From: Lachnospiraceae bacterium
GTDB taxonomy: Bacteria > Bacillota > Clostridia > Lachnospirales > Lachnospiraceae
Reading direction: 5' to 3'
DNA: 64,000 nt
NCBI GenBank assembly: GCA_910575835.1
Contig: CAJTGB010000003.1
Coordinates: forward strand, 1-64,000
Numbering within the stretch: position 1 is the stretch's first letter; every line of letters begins with the position of its first letter. The notes below the pieces were generated by a model. That model was not told where the DNA came from. It ran no database searches and saw nothing but the letters and a program-made list of their open reading frames with translations. The position numbers were made by a program, and so were the translations under genes. Positions 1 to 7,001 of this stretch are shown here, piece after piece.

Positions 1-147
1 AGCAAACAGCGCAATCTCTACCCAGTCATCTGCATTTGCGAGTGTGGCAAACAAAACAATCACAAGAATATCCTTTAGCAAATGCCGGACTTTCTTTTTT
101 TGACGCACATCTTCAATATATTCCATCCAATTTAATAATTCTTCCAT
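1..147 (-). CDS. ISAs1-family transposase, N-terminal fragment (runs off the window)
   Basis: The 49 codons visible read MEELLNWMEYIEDVRQ followed by a KVRHLLKDILVIVLFATLA segment and an ADDWVEI motif. This is the pattern of the N-terminal domain that precedes the DDE domain in ISAs1 (H-repeat-associated) transposases, where 'RH.L..IL...L.A.LA.AD.W.EI' is conserved. The ATG at 145-147 follows an AAAGGGGCG ribosome binding site. The catalytic DDE part lies outside the window, so it cannot be judged whether the copy is intact. No terminal inverted repeat was recognised between the start codon and the MATE promoter. Family assignment rests on motif memory only. Confidence 0.6.
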   Translation of the reverse strand, partial: MEELLNWMEYIEDVRQKKKVRHLLKDILVIVLFATLANADDWVEIALFA

Positions 148-233
148 AAACAACGCCCCTTTTCTTTTATTTTACCAGAAAAGAGGCATGTTCACAATTT
201 ATTTACACATGCGTTTGTCGTGTAAAAACTCTC

Positions 234-264
234 TTGACCTTAGTATTATACTAAGGTTTAGAAT
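234..264 (+). promoter_or_regulatory. MerR-type promoter and operator for the MATE pump gene
   Basis: A -35 box TTGACC (234-239) and a -10 box TAGAAT (259-264) are separated by 19 bp, longer than the normal 17. The spacer is filled by a perfect dyad, 10-bp arms ACCTTAGTAT (237-246) and ATACTAAGGT (248-257) around one central T. An overlong spacer carrying a dyad is the hallmark of promoters controlled by MerR-family activators, which untwist the DNA on ligand binding. No MerR gene is seen in the window next to it. Confidence 0.7.
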
Positions 265-326
265 ATCCATACTGATATATACATCTATAACCAAAAAATA
301 TTATCTACAGCCAGGAGGATTTATCT

Positions 327-1640
327 ATGAAGCTGGAAGGCAGATCACTTATACATGACTTTTTCCGTTTTATCATACCGTCGCTGATCGCGCAGTGGGT
401 CTATGCCCTCTATACTATGATCGACGGTATGTTTGTGGCGCGGGGAGTATCAGAGCTTGCACTGTCCGGCGTCAATATCGCTATGCCCTTTGTGACCCTG
501 TTATTTTCCGTTGCTCTGATATTTGCCGTCGGCTCCTCTACCGTTATCGCCATTCTTCTGGGACGCAGGGAGGACACACAGGCGAAGGAAGTATTTACCC
601 AGAATATCCTGACAGTAATCCTTGTGTCAGCCGTGATCACCGCCGCTGTACTGTGGAAATCCAAAGAGATCGCCCTGTTCCTCGGCGCAACCGAACTCAC
701 GATAGAGTATGTCCGAACATATATTACCACCATCGCCTGCTTCTCCGTCTTTTTCATCTGCTCCTATTCACTGGAGATATTGATCAAGACCGACGGCTAC
801 CCCATGACGGCGACCGTTATCGTCACGGCCGGAGCTGTGTTAAACTGCATCCTCGACTATCTGTTCGTGATCGTATTTCACAAGGGCGTCTGGGGCGCGG
901 CATTCGCGACAGGGCTCTCGCAGTTGATCGTGATGCTTCTGTATCTGACACATTTCTGCAGCAGCAGGACACATATGAAACCGGTCCGCTTCACCTTGTC
1001 CCTGGCCCTTGCCTGGCGGACGGTGAAGATCGGTCTATCCTCCGGGATCACGGAATTCTCTGCGGGAATCGTGATCTTCCTGTTCAACCGTGCGATCCTG
1101 ACATACCTCAATGAAGAATATATCGTCTGCTACACCATCGTCTCCTATGTCAGCACCATCGTTGTGATGTCCATGGCGGGCATCGCCCAGGGGATACAGC
1201 CGTTGGTCAGCTATTATTACGGCAAAGGAATGCCCGGTAAATATCATCGGCTGTTAAAATACGCCCTGATCTTCGGCGCTGTCTTCTCCGCGGCTGCCTT
1301 TCTGGTATCCCGGGCCGCTGCAGTCCCTTTAGTCAGCCTTTTTATCTCGCCTGACCTGGCAGATCTGCGTAACGCCTCTGTAAGAGTCTTTTACACATTT
1401 TCTTACTCTTTTCTGCTCTGCGGATTAAACGTTATTATCGGAGGATATTTTACGGCGATCGAATATCCCAGATCCGCTATGGCAATCTCCCTTGGCCGGG
1501 GCTTCCTCTTCGTTGCCCTGAGCCTTCGTATCCTTACGGCTCTCTATGGCGGAGACGGGATATGGTGGGCCGCCGCGGCGGCAGAGGGACTCTGCCTGCT
1601 GCTTACAGGTGTATTGTTCCTGTATTATAAGCGAAAATAG
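327..1640 (+). CDS. MATE family multidrug/toxin efflux transporter
   Basis: This 437-residue integral membrane protein has about twelve hydrophobic segments arranged as two similar halves, the usual length and topology of the MATE (multi-antimicrobial extrusion, MatE/NorM-like) family. The N-terminal 'IPSLIAQWVYALYTMIDGMFVARGVSELALSG' region, written here in part, matches the first MatE repeat. The family exchanges Na+ or H+ for cationic drugs or toxic metabolites across the cytoplasmic membrane. The ATG at 327 is preceded by AGGAGG at 313-318. The gene is alone, read from the MerR-style promoter at 234-264, so substrate-induced expression is likely. The actual substrate cannot be read from the sequence. 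Confidence 0.85.
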   Translation: MKLEGRSLIHDFFRFIIPSLIAQWVYALYTMIDGMFVARGVSELALSGVNIAMPFVTLLFSVALIFAVGSSTVIAILLGRREDTQAKEVFTQNILTVILVSAVITAAVLWKSKEIALFLGATELTIEYVRTYITTIACFSVFFICSYSLEILIKTDGYPMTATVIVTAGAVLNCILDYLFVIVFHKGVWGAAFATGLSQLIVMLLYLTHFCSSRTHMKPVRFTLSLALAWRTVKIGLSSGITEFSAGIVIFLFNRAILTYLNEEYIVCYTIVSYVSTIVVMSMAGIAQGIQPLVSYYYGKGMPGKYHRLLKYALIFGAVFSAAAFLVSRAAAVPLVSLFISPDLADLRNASVRVFYTFSYSFLLCGLNVIIGGYFTAIEYPRSAMAISLGRGFLFVALSLRILTALYGGDGIWWAAAAAEGLCLLLTGVLFLYYKRK

Positions 1641-1642
1641 GC

Positions 1643-1671
1643 TTGACTGAACCTTGCCCTCACTCTATAAT
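1643..1671 (+). promoter_or_regulatory. Sigma-A promoter of the flavoprotein gene
   Basis: TTGACT (1643-1648) and TATAAT (1666-1671) with a 17-bp spacer, starting two bases after the MATE stop codon. Predicted transcription start is near 1678, upstream of the hairpin at 1694-1729. Confidence 0.7.
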
Positions 1672-1693
1672 TAAGGTAGAAATCAGCTTGCAT

Positions 1694-1729
1694 AACTGCC
1701 ATAACAGTTGCGTGTTATGGCAGTTTTTT
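1694..1729 (+). terminator. Intrinsic terminator or attenuator in the flavoprotein leader
   Basis: A perfect 13-bp stem (1694-1706 with 1713-1725) with a GTTGCG loop is followed by a T run (1724-1729). It ends MATE transcripts, but it also lies between the promoter at 1643-1671 and the AAAGGAG ribosome binding site at 1731, so it would also attenuate transcripts of the flavoprotein gene itself. Confidence 0.75.
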
Positions 1730-1746
1730 GAAAGGAGTAATCTGTT

Positions 1747-3117
1747 ATGAATTATGATGTTATCATAGTAGGCGCAGGCCCCGGAGGAATCTTCTCCGCC
1801 TACGAATTGATCAAGAAAAACGAACACCTCAAGATCGCCGTCTTCGAAGCCGGCGTTCCGCTTAAGGACAGGCATTGTCCCATCGACGGCAAGAAAGTGA
1901 AGTCCTGCATCAAATGCAAGACCTGCGCAATTATGAACGGTTTCGGCGGCGCCGGCGCATTTTCAGACGGGAAATACAACATCACCAACGATTTCGGCGG
2001 TACTCTCTATGAGTATATCGGCAAGGAACAAGCGTTGGATCTGATGCGCTATGTGGATGACATCAACACCAGCCACGGCGGCGAACAGACGAAGATGTAT
2101 TCTACCGCCGGGACCCAGTTTAAGAAGGTCTGCCTGCAGAATAAGCTGAAGCTTCTGGACGCTTCTGTGCGCCATCTCGGAACGGATATCAACTATATCG
2201 TTCTTCAGCAGTTATATGATGAGCTGAAGGATAAGGCAGACTTTCATTTTAACACTGCGATAGACAGTCTGGAAACCATAGACGGAGGTTACCGCGTCCA
2301 CTACAAAGAGCACACCGCCGACTGCCGGAAATGCATCATCTCTGTCGGGAGAAGCGGAAGCAAATGGATGGAGAAGATCTGTCATGAGCTTGATATCCCA
2401 ACCAAATCCAACCGTGTGGATATCGGCGTGCGTGTGGAACTTCCCGCCGTCATCTTCTCCCATCTGACCGACGAGCTGTACGAGAGCAAGATCGTCTACC
2501 GCACGGAGAAATTCGAAGATAATGTCCGTACCTTCTGTATGAATCCTTACGGTATCGTGGTAAATGAGAACACGAACGGCATTGTCACCGTCAACGGCCA
2601 CAGCTACGAGGATACCGAGCATCAGACTGATAACACGAACTTTGCACTGTTGGTTGCCAAGCATTTCTCCGAACCGTTCAAGGACAGCAACGGTTATGGT
2701 GAGAGCATCGCAAGGCTGTCTAATATGCTCGGCGGCGGCGTGATCGTCCAACGGTTCGGCGATCTGGTAAGGGGCCGGCGAAGCACCGCCAACCGAATCC
2801 AGGAAGGGCTGGTAACGCCTACTCTTGCCGCCACCCCCGGCGATCTAAGCCTTGTACTGCCGAAGAGAATCCTGGACGGTATTATGGAGATGATCTATGC
2901 TTTGGATAAGATCGCTCCGGGAACCGCTAATGACGATACCCTTCTCTACGGCGTGGAGGTCAAATTCTATAACATGGAAGTGGAGATCGACGAGAATCTG
3001 GAGAGCAGGTACAAGGGACTCTACATTATCGGAGACGGAAGCGGGGTTACACATTCCCTTTCCCATGCTTCAGCCAGCGGAGTGTATGTTGCGCGGCATA
3101 TTGCCGAATCTATCTGA
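1747..3117 (+). CDS. FAD-dependent dehydrogenase, COG2509 type
   Basis: This 456-residue cytoplasmic flavoprotein begins with a Rossmann nucleotide-binding site GAGPGG (residues 9-14) and ends with the second FAD contact region 'GLYIIGDGSGVTHSLSHA'. Near residues 43-60 it has a cysteine cluster, a CP motif followed by CIKCKTC, and then a GGAGAFSDGKYN loop, which is characteristic of the COG2509 group of uncharacterised NAD(P)/FAD dehydrogenases. The CxxCxxC arrangement could bind a metal or iron-sulfur centre; that is inference. The start at 1747 is fixed by AAAGGAG at 1731-1737. It has its own promoter and an attenuator-like hairpin. The physiological substrate of the group is not known to me. 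Confidence 0.75.
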   Translation: MNYDVIIVGAGPGGIFSAYELIKKNEHLKIAVFEAGVPLKDRHCPIDGKKVKSCIKCKTCAIMNGFGGAGAFSDGKYNITNDFGGTLYEYIGKEQALDLMRYVDDINTSHGGEQTKMYSTAGTQFKKVCLQNKLKLLDASVRHLGTDINYIVLQQLYDELKDKADFHFNTAIDSLETIDGGYRVHYKEHTADCRKCIISVGRSGSKWMEKICHELDIPTKSNRVDIGVRVELPAVIFSHLTDELYESKIVYRTEKFEDNVRTFCMNPYGIVVNENTNGIVTVNGHSYEDTEHQTDNTNFALLVAKHFSEPFKDSNGYGESIARLSNMLGGGVIVQRFGDLVRGRRSTANRIQEGLVTPTLAATPGDLSLVLPKRILDGIMEMIYALDKIAPGTANDDTLLYGVEVKFYNMEVEIDENLESRYKGLYIIGDGSGVTHSLSHASASGVYVARHIAESI

Positions 3118-3200
3118 CGCTGCCGCATACAAATGCTGCATGGTACATTGCTTAATCTATCTGACACTGCCGCATCTAAATGCTGCATGGCATATTGTTG
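3107..3200 (+). repeat. Two tandem 47-bp units across the flavoprotein stop codon
   Basis: Unit 1 is 3107-3153 and unit 2 is 3154-3200; both begin AATCTATCTGAC and share the CTGCCGCAT and AAATGCTGCATGG segments with a few mismatches. The last codons and stop of the flavoprotein lie in unit 1. It looks like an old duplication of the gene's 3' end. Confidence 0.75.
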
Positions 3201-3205
3201 AATAC

Positions 3206-3248
3206 AAAAATAACTGTCAAAGCCCTTCATGGCCTGACAGTTATTTTT
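3206..3248. terminator. Bidirectional intrinsic terminator between convergent genes
   Basis: Arms AAAAATAACTGTCA (3206-3219) and TGACAGTTATTTTT (3235-3248) pair perfectly over 14 bp. There is an A run on one side and a T run on the other, so it can serve both the flavoprotein (+) and the transglutaminase-like gene (-). Confidence 0.85.
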
Positions 3249-3306
3249 AATATATCCTGAAATACCCGTTCATCGCTGCATTTCCCAGATACCGGTATTA
3301 AGAACA

Positions 3307-5388
3307 TCATCTTCCTTCGAAACGGGTTCTCTTCACATAGATGATCCCGGTTCCTGCAGCCAACAGCAGCATCACATACAGCAATACAGCGCTGCCGTCG
3401 CCTGTCTTCGGACTCTTGGTGCGGGTTTCCTTCCGCCCGCTGTCCGCCTCGGTCTTCTGGGAATCATTCCTGTCTGATTGAGCCTGTATCGCTGCGTCTG
3501 AGTTATCCGCATTCTCCTCCGGCTCTTCATCGCTCCATCCAATAGATATCGGAGACAATCCATGCACAACGAAGGAGATTCCGCCGTCCTCTTTCGTTAT
3601 CTCCAGATCTTCTGTCGTTCCTGCAGCATATCCGTTGATATCCTCCGCGAACAAATGCTGTCCGTAGAACTGGAAGCCTTCCTTACCTGTTCCCTTAGGA
3701 TAAGGCATGGTGATCTTGATGCCGCTCTTAGGGAAATTCTCTGCCGCGGCAGTCTCCCATTCACCCTTATCGTTCCTGACCTTAAGCGCGATCTCGTGAA
3801 CCTGGACGTCCGACGCCGAGAGCTTGTGCTTCTGAGTCAGCTTGCCTCTTACCACGTCTTCAATCTTAGACGCGTCAACGAATTCCAGTTCATCACCGTT
3901 CTGTACATAGACTGCCCTTATGCTCTCTTCTACAACCTGATATTCGCCCTGGTCAGCCGGATCCATACTCTCTACGCCCAGCTTCGGCTTCCCAGAATTC
4001 TCCGATACGTCCGATGTATCTTGCTTGTCTGAACCGCTTGTTTTCTTTTTCTTCTTAACCTTCTGCTTCTTCTTGGAATCGTCAGTTTTCTTTTGCTGGT
4101 CTTTCTTATCTGCAGTATCCGACCCCGCCGGATTATCCGGCTGTCCGGCTGCATCCTGAGCCCCTGAATTATCCGGCTGTCCGGCTGCGCCCTGATTCCC
4201 GGAATTGCCTGTCTGACCGGAAACTCCCGGATTCCCTGAATTATCCGGCTGTCCGGCTGCTTCCGGCTGGTTGGATGCTCCTGAATCGGCCGGCGCCTCG
4301 TAGTTCTTATCCGCCAGCTTCAAGATACCCTCACCAAACAAACCGTTCATGACATTATCATACTTATAGTTTATACCAGCGGAAAAATTGTACTGCGTAT
4401 CCCAGCTTCCCTCCGAAGGAGCCGCCAAAAATAACAGGTCAGGAGCGCCGGCCGTGCCCTCGTCACAGTTGGTCACATCTACCATATAATTTGCTCCGTC
4501 AATAGATACAATATTCCACATATGAAAACCTGATCCGGTTCCGCCCGCCATTCCGCCCGATACAGTATAGCACTTCGCATTATCGAATTCTGACAGATCG
4601 CAGAGATATTGAAATGCCTTGGAATACCCCTCGCAGACAACATTGGTGTTCGGATCGCCGTCAAATACAGAGATCAACTGCCACGGCTCATTAGAAAGCT
4701 GGAAATTCGGCCCAACGGCAGCCTCATCATAAACCACCATATCGCAGATCGTATTCTTATAGGCAAGCAGCTTCTCATAATCAGACTTATCCGCATGAGC
4801 ATTCACAATGTCCTGTGCCTTAGCCGGGATCGATCTTGCCTTCTCTATGCGCCCGGAATCGACCGTATAATACCAGGATTCGCCGCTGCCGGCCTGATCG
4901 CCCGTCCGGTACTCCTTAGAAACCAGCATCCGAATGATCACATCCTTTGTACGGCCGTCCTTGGTATAATTATAATTCAATCTGATCGCACCCTCGACAC
5001 CCGGGTTCGCGTCTTTGGCAGACTTATCATACCAGTACAGGTCATACGGGCAATCCATCAGAAGATAGTCATTGATCGTCTCAAGACTGTTATTGAGCTC
5101 CTGAGCGTCCGTCATGGTTTGAATGATAGAAGAGATATCATATTCCGCTGCCGGTCTTCTTCCGTCTGCCGTCTTACGAATCTCTTCCTTCAGATATCTA
5201 TATACATCCAGGCTTACACCTGTCAATTTGCTGGAACCAAAATCTCCAGACAAGCACTGGTCTTCGCTCTTCGTGTCCGTTCCTTCCGCAGATACCGGCA
5301 ATACCTTGAGATTCAATCCGCCGATGATCATTCCGGTCGTCAGAATATATGCAAACGCCTGCCTGAATCTGCTTTTCAGATTTGCCAT
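3307..5388 (-). CDS. Sortase-anchored cell-surface protein with transglutaminase-like domain
   Basis: The product of about 693 residues starts with a signal peptide (basic MANLKSRFRQ, hydrophobic stretch, VSAEG cleavage region). A transglutaminase/papain-like core follows, with Cys252 in VCEGYSKAF, His289 in GFHMWN and Asp304 in MVDVTNCD, a complete Cys-His-Asp triad in the usual order. A Gly/Pro/Asn/Gln-rich linker with repeated GQPDN blocks and a very Lys-rich segment leads to a second extracellular region. The C-terminus has SPKTG, a hydrophobic helix and a basic tail (KRTR), a class-B-like clostridial sorting signal of the (S/P)PxTG kind. An upstream in-frame ATG at 5400 sits directly on the GGGAG site, so the ATG at 5388 is preferred. 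Surface protein crosslinking or proteolysis are possible roles. Confidence 0.75.
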   Translation of the reverse strand: MANLKSRFRQAFAYILTTGMIIGGLNLKVLPVSAEGTDTKSEDQCLSGDFGSSKLTGVSLDVYRYLKEEIRKTADGRRPAAEYDISSIIQTMTDAQELNNSLETINDYLLMDCPYDLYWYDKSAKDANPGVEGAIRLNYNYTKDGRTKDVIIRMLVSKEYRTGDQAGSGESWYYTVDSGRIEKARSIPAKAQDIVNAHADKSDYEKLLAYKNTICDMVVYDEAAVGPNFQLSNEPWQLISVFDGDPNTNVVCEGYSKAFQYLCDLSEFDNAKCYTVSGGMAGGTGSGFHMWNIVSIDGANYMVDVTNCDEGTAGAPDLLFLAAPSEGSWDTQYNFSAGINYKYDNVMNGLFGEGILKLADKNYEAPADSGASNQPEAAGQPDNSGNPGVSGQTGNSGNQGAAGQPDNSGAQDAAGQPDNPAGSDTADKKDQQKKTDDSKKKQKVKKKKKTSGSDKQDTSDVSENSGKPKLGVESMDPADQGEYQVVEESIRAVYVQNGDELEFVDASKIEDVVRGKLTQKHKLSASDVQVHEIALKVRNDKGEWETAAAENFPKSGIKITMPYPKGTGKEGFQFYGQHLFAEDINGYAAGTTEDLEITKEDGGISFVVHGLSPISIGWSDEEPEENADNSDAAIQAQSDRNDSQKTEADSGRKETRTKSPKTGDGSAVLLYVMLLLAAGTGIIYVKRTRFEGR

Positions 5389-5429
5389 GCTTTCTATCAT
5401 CTCCCTTTTTTACAAAATATTCCCTTATA

Positions 5430-5457
5430 ATAATAACATGTTTACGCGCTAAGTCAA
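5430..5457 (-). promoter_or_regulatory. Promoter of the surface transglutaminase-like gene
   Basis: On the minus strand TTGACT (5452-5457) is followed after 16 bp by TATTAT (5430-5435), about 40 bp before the chosen start codon. Confidence 0.55.
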
Positions 5458-5534
5458 GTTTACATGCATAAAATATATTCCATTTTACTTCCCTATCCAA
5501 TCCAAAACACCAGCATTCATACGTTTGTTAATAG

Positions 5535-5570
5535 AGAAAAAGAGAACCGACCTCCCCCAGTCGATTCTCT
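5535..5570 (-). terminator. Intrinsic terminator of the 6869-5580 operon
   Basis: On the minus strand AGAGAATCGAC pairs with GTCGGTTCTCT (5560-5570 with 5541-5551, one G-T pair) and is followed by TTTTTCTC. It lies just after the stop of the small membrane protein. Confidence 0.8.
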
Positions 5571-5579
5571 CTGCCTATT

Positions 5580-5918
5580 CTATATTCCTATAAAATAATC
5601 GTCAAAGGCCAGCGCAGCCACAACTCCTGTCCCGCCCAGATACACTAAACCGGATAATATACCCCTGTATTTCCATCTATCTGTTCTGTACTGAGATTTC
5701 GTTATGCCTGCCTTCGTCTCAAACTGTCTGGCAGTATAGCGGCCTGCTCCATAAGCAGCCGCCGCTGCGCCAAGGATCATACACACACTAATGCACACGA
5801 TCATACATGTTTTTAATTCTTTGTGTATATATCCGGCCTTCGTCTCTCTCTTATCATAATAAAAAATAATACCGCAAATCATGCATACGATAACACTTAA
5901 TATCAACCATCCGGGCAT
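5580..5918 (-). CDS. Small three-helix membrane protein of unknown function
   Basis: The 112 residues contain three hydrophobic segments (about 4-20, 37-58 and 87-103) separated by charged stretches such as YYDKRETKAG and QYRTDRWKYRG. No family was recognised. The start lies 15 bp after the stop of the coiled-coil gene upstream, and a terminator follows directly, so the two form a two-gene operon. A small membrane partner for the upstream charged protein is one possibility, inferred from neighbourhood only. Confidence 0.55.
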   Translation of the reverse strand: MPGWLILSVIVCMICGIIFYYDKRETKAGYIHKELKTCMIVCISVCMILGAAAAAYGAGRYTARQFETKAGITKSQYRTDRWKYRGILSGLVYLGGTGVVAALAFDDYFIGI

Positions 5919-5933
5919 ACAGCTTCACCCCTC

Positions 5934-6869
5934 TTACTTCACCTTCACATCCATAAGCTGCTTCGGCAATTCTATCTTCACACCCTCGTATGCTGCCCGG
6001 GCCTTGGCACGCTTCACCTTCAAAGCCTCCGGCGTTGTCTCGGCTTCCATACGTGTCATCTCATGCTTCTGCAGCGCTGCTCTGCTGCTCTGTACAGCCT
6101 CATCGACCATTGCCTTTTTCACTTTGCCGGCCTGGCTCTCTGCAAAGGCGCTCTCTGCACCGTCTGCCGGTCTGGCTTCTTTTATGCTGTCTGCCGGCCG
6201 GTCTTCTTTTGTGCCGTCTGTCTCGGAATCGGCTTCAGCTTTGTCCTTCTCTTCTGCTTCCTCAGCCGGATCTTCGATTCCAAGTTCCGCTTCTTTCGCT
6301 TCCTTAAGTTCCTTCTCTGCCTCTGCCTTCTCTGCTTCTGTCGGAAGCTTGGCATACTTGCCGCTCTCTACGAATTCCTTCGTAACCTCTTCCAGAGCTT
6401 GATTCTTCATATGTTCCTGCCAGATCAGTTCCAGCTTCTTCCCCTCGGGTATGTTCGGATTATTCTTAATATTATTCACCGTACTCAGAGAAGCCGCCGC
6501 ATGATTCGTCCTGACACGCTGAACCTCTTCCTTCGTCTTGCATCTCTTAAGCTCGTTCTCATAATTCTTCTGTTCGGCCTCAATGGACTTCACCTTCTGG
6601 TACAGCTGCGGATCGTTCTTCTGCAAATACTCCATCTCTTCAATCGTTAATTTCTTACCGTTTGCCAGCTTCGACCGGATCTGTGAAGAAAGCTTCGCTG
6701 AACCATCTGCCTGAGCCTGCCTGATCTCTTCCGCCTGCCGGCTTATCAGGTCCAGCTTCATCTTCCCGTCTGCAGTAAAATCGCTGCTATCCTTCCTCTT
6801 CTGCCACTTCATCTGCATCTCCATGTTCCTTGTATATGAATTCAATGACTGGATCATGTTAAAATTCAC
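5934..6869 (-). CDS. Highly charged coiled-coil protein of unknown function
   Basis: The 311-residue product has no signal peptide or membrane segment. Most of it is Lys/Glu/Ala-rich and predicted helical. The stretch around residues 175-250 is an Ala/Glu/Asp-rich low-complexity region with two 'RPAD' blocks. The N-terminus MNFNMIQSLNSYTRNMEMQ resembles small Lachnospiraceae proteins without known function. Translation most likely starts at the GTG at 6867-6869, because a GGGAGG site lies nine bases upstream (6878-6884 on the plus strand). A scaffold or cytoskeletal role is possible, but nothing in the sequence proves it. Confidence 0.6.
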   Translation of the reverse strand: MNFNMIQSLNSYTRNMEMQMKWQKRKDSSDFTADGKMKLDLISRQAEEIRQAQADGSAKLSSQIRSKLANGKKLTIEEMEYLQKNDPQLYQKVKSIEAEQKNYENELKRCKTKEEVQRVRTNHAAASLSTVNNIKNNPNIPEGKKLELIWQEHMKNQALEEVTKEFVESGKYAKLPTEAEKAEAEKELKEAKEAELGIEDPAEEAEEKDKAEADSETDGTKEDRPADSIKEARPADGAESAFAESQAGKVKKAMVDEAVQSSRAALQKHEMTRMEAETTPEALKVKRAKARAAYEGVKIELPKQLMDVKVK

Positions 6870-7001
6870 AAAGATACACCTCCCTTAATCATATACCTGC
6901 AAAATCTACTCACCATATAAGAATACCTAAAAACATTATGAATCCATTGTCTTATATTCTATATCGGCAATCCGGCAGAAAATATAATCATTTTCGATGT
7001 A

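Noticed and set aside
202-226. Inverted repeat TTTACAC/GTGTAAA upstream of the MATE promoter
   Set aside because: Arms are only 7 bp with an 11-bp centre, and no T run or promoter overlap was seen. It is too weak to call an IS end or an operator.
3562-4032. Plus-strand open frame of 156 codons opposite the transglutaminase-like gene
   Set aside because: It lies wholly antisense to a gene with signal peptide, catalytic triad and sorting signal; no ribosome binding site and no protein-like motifs.
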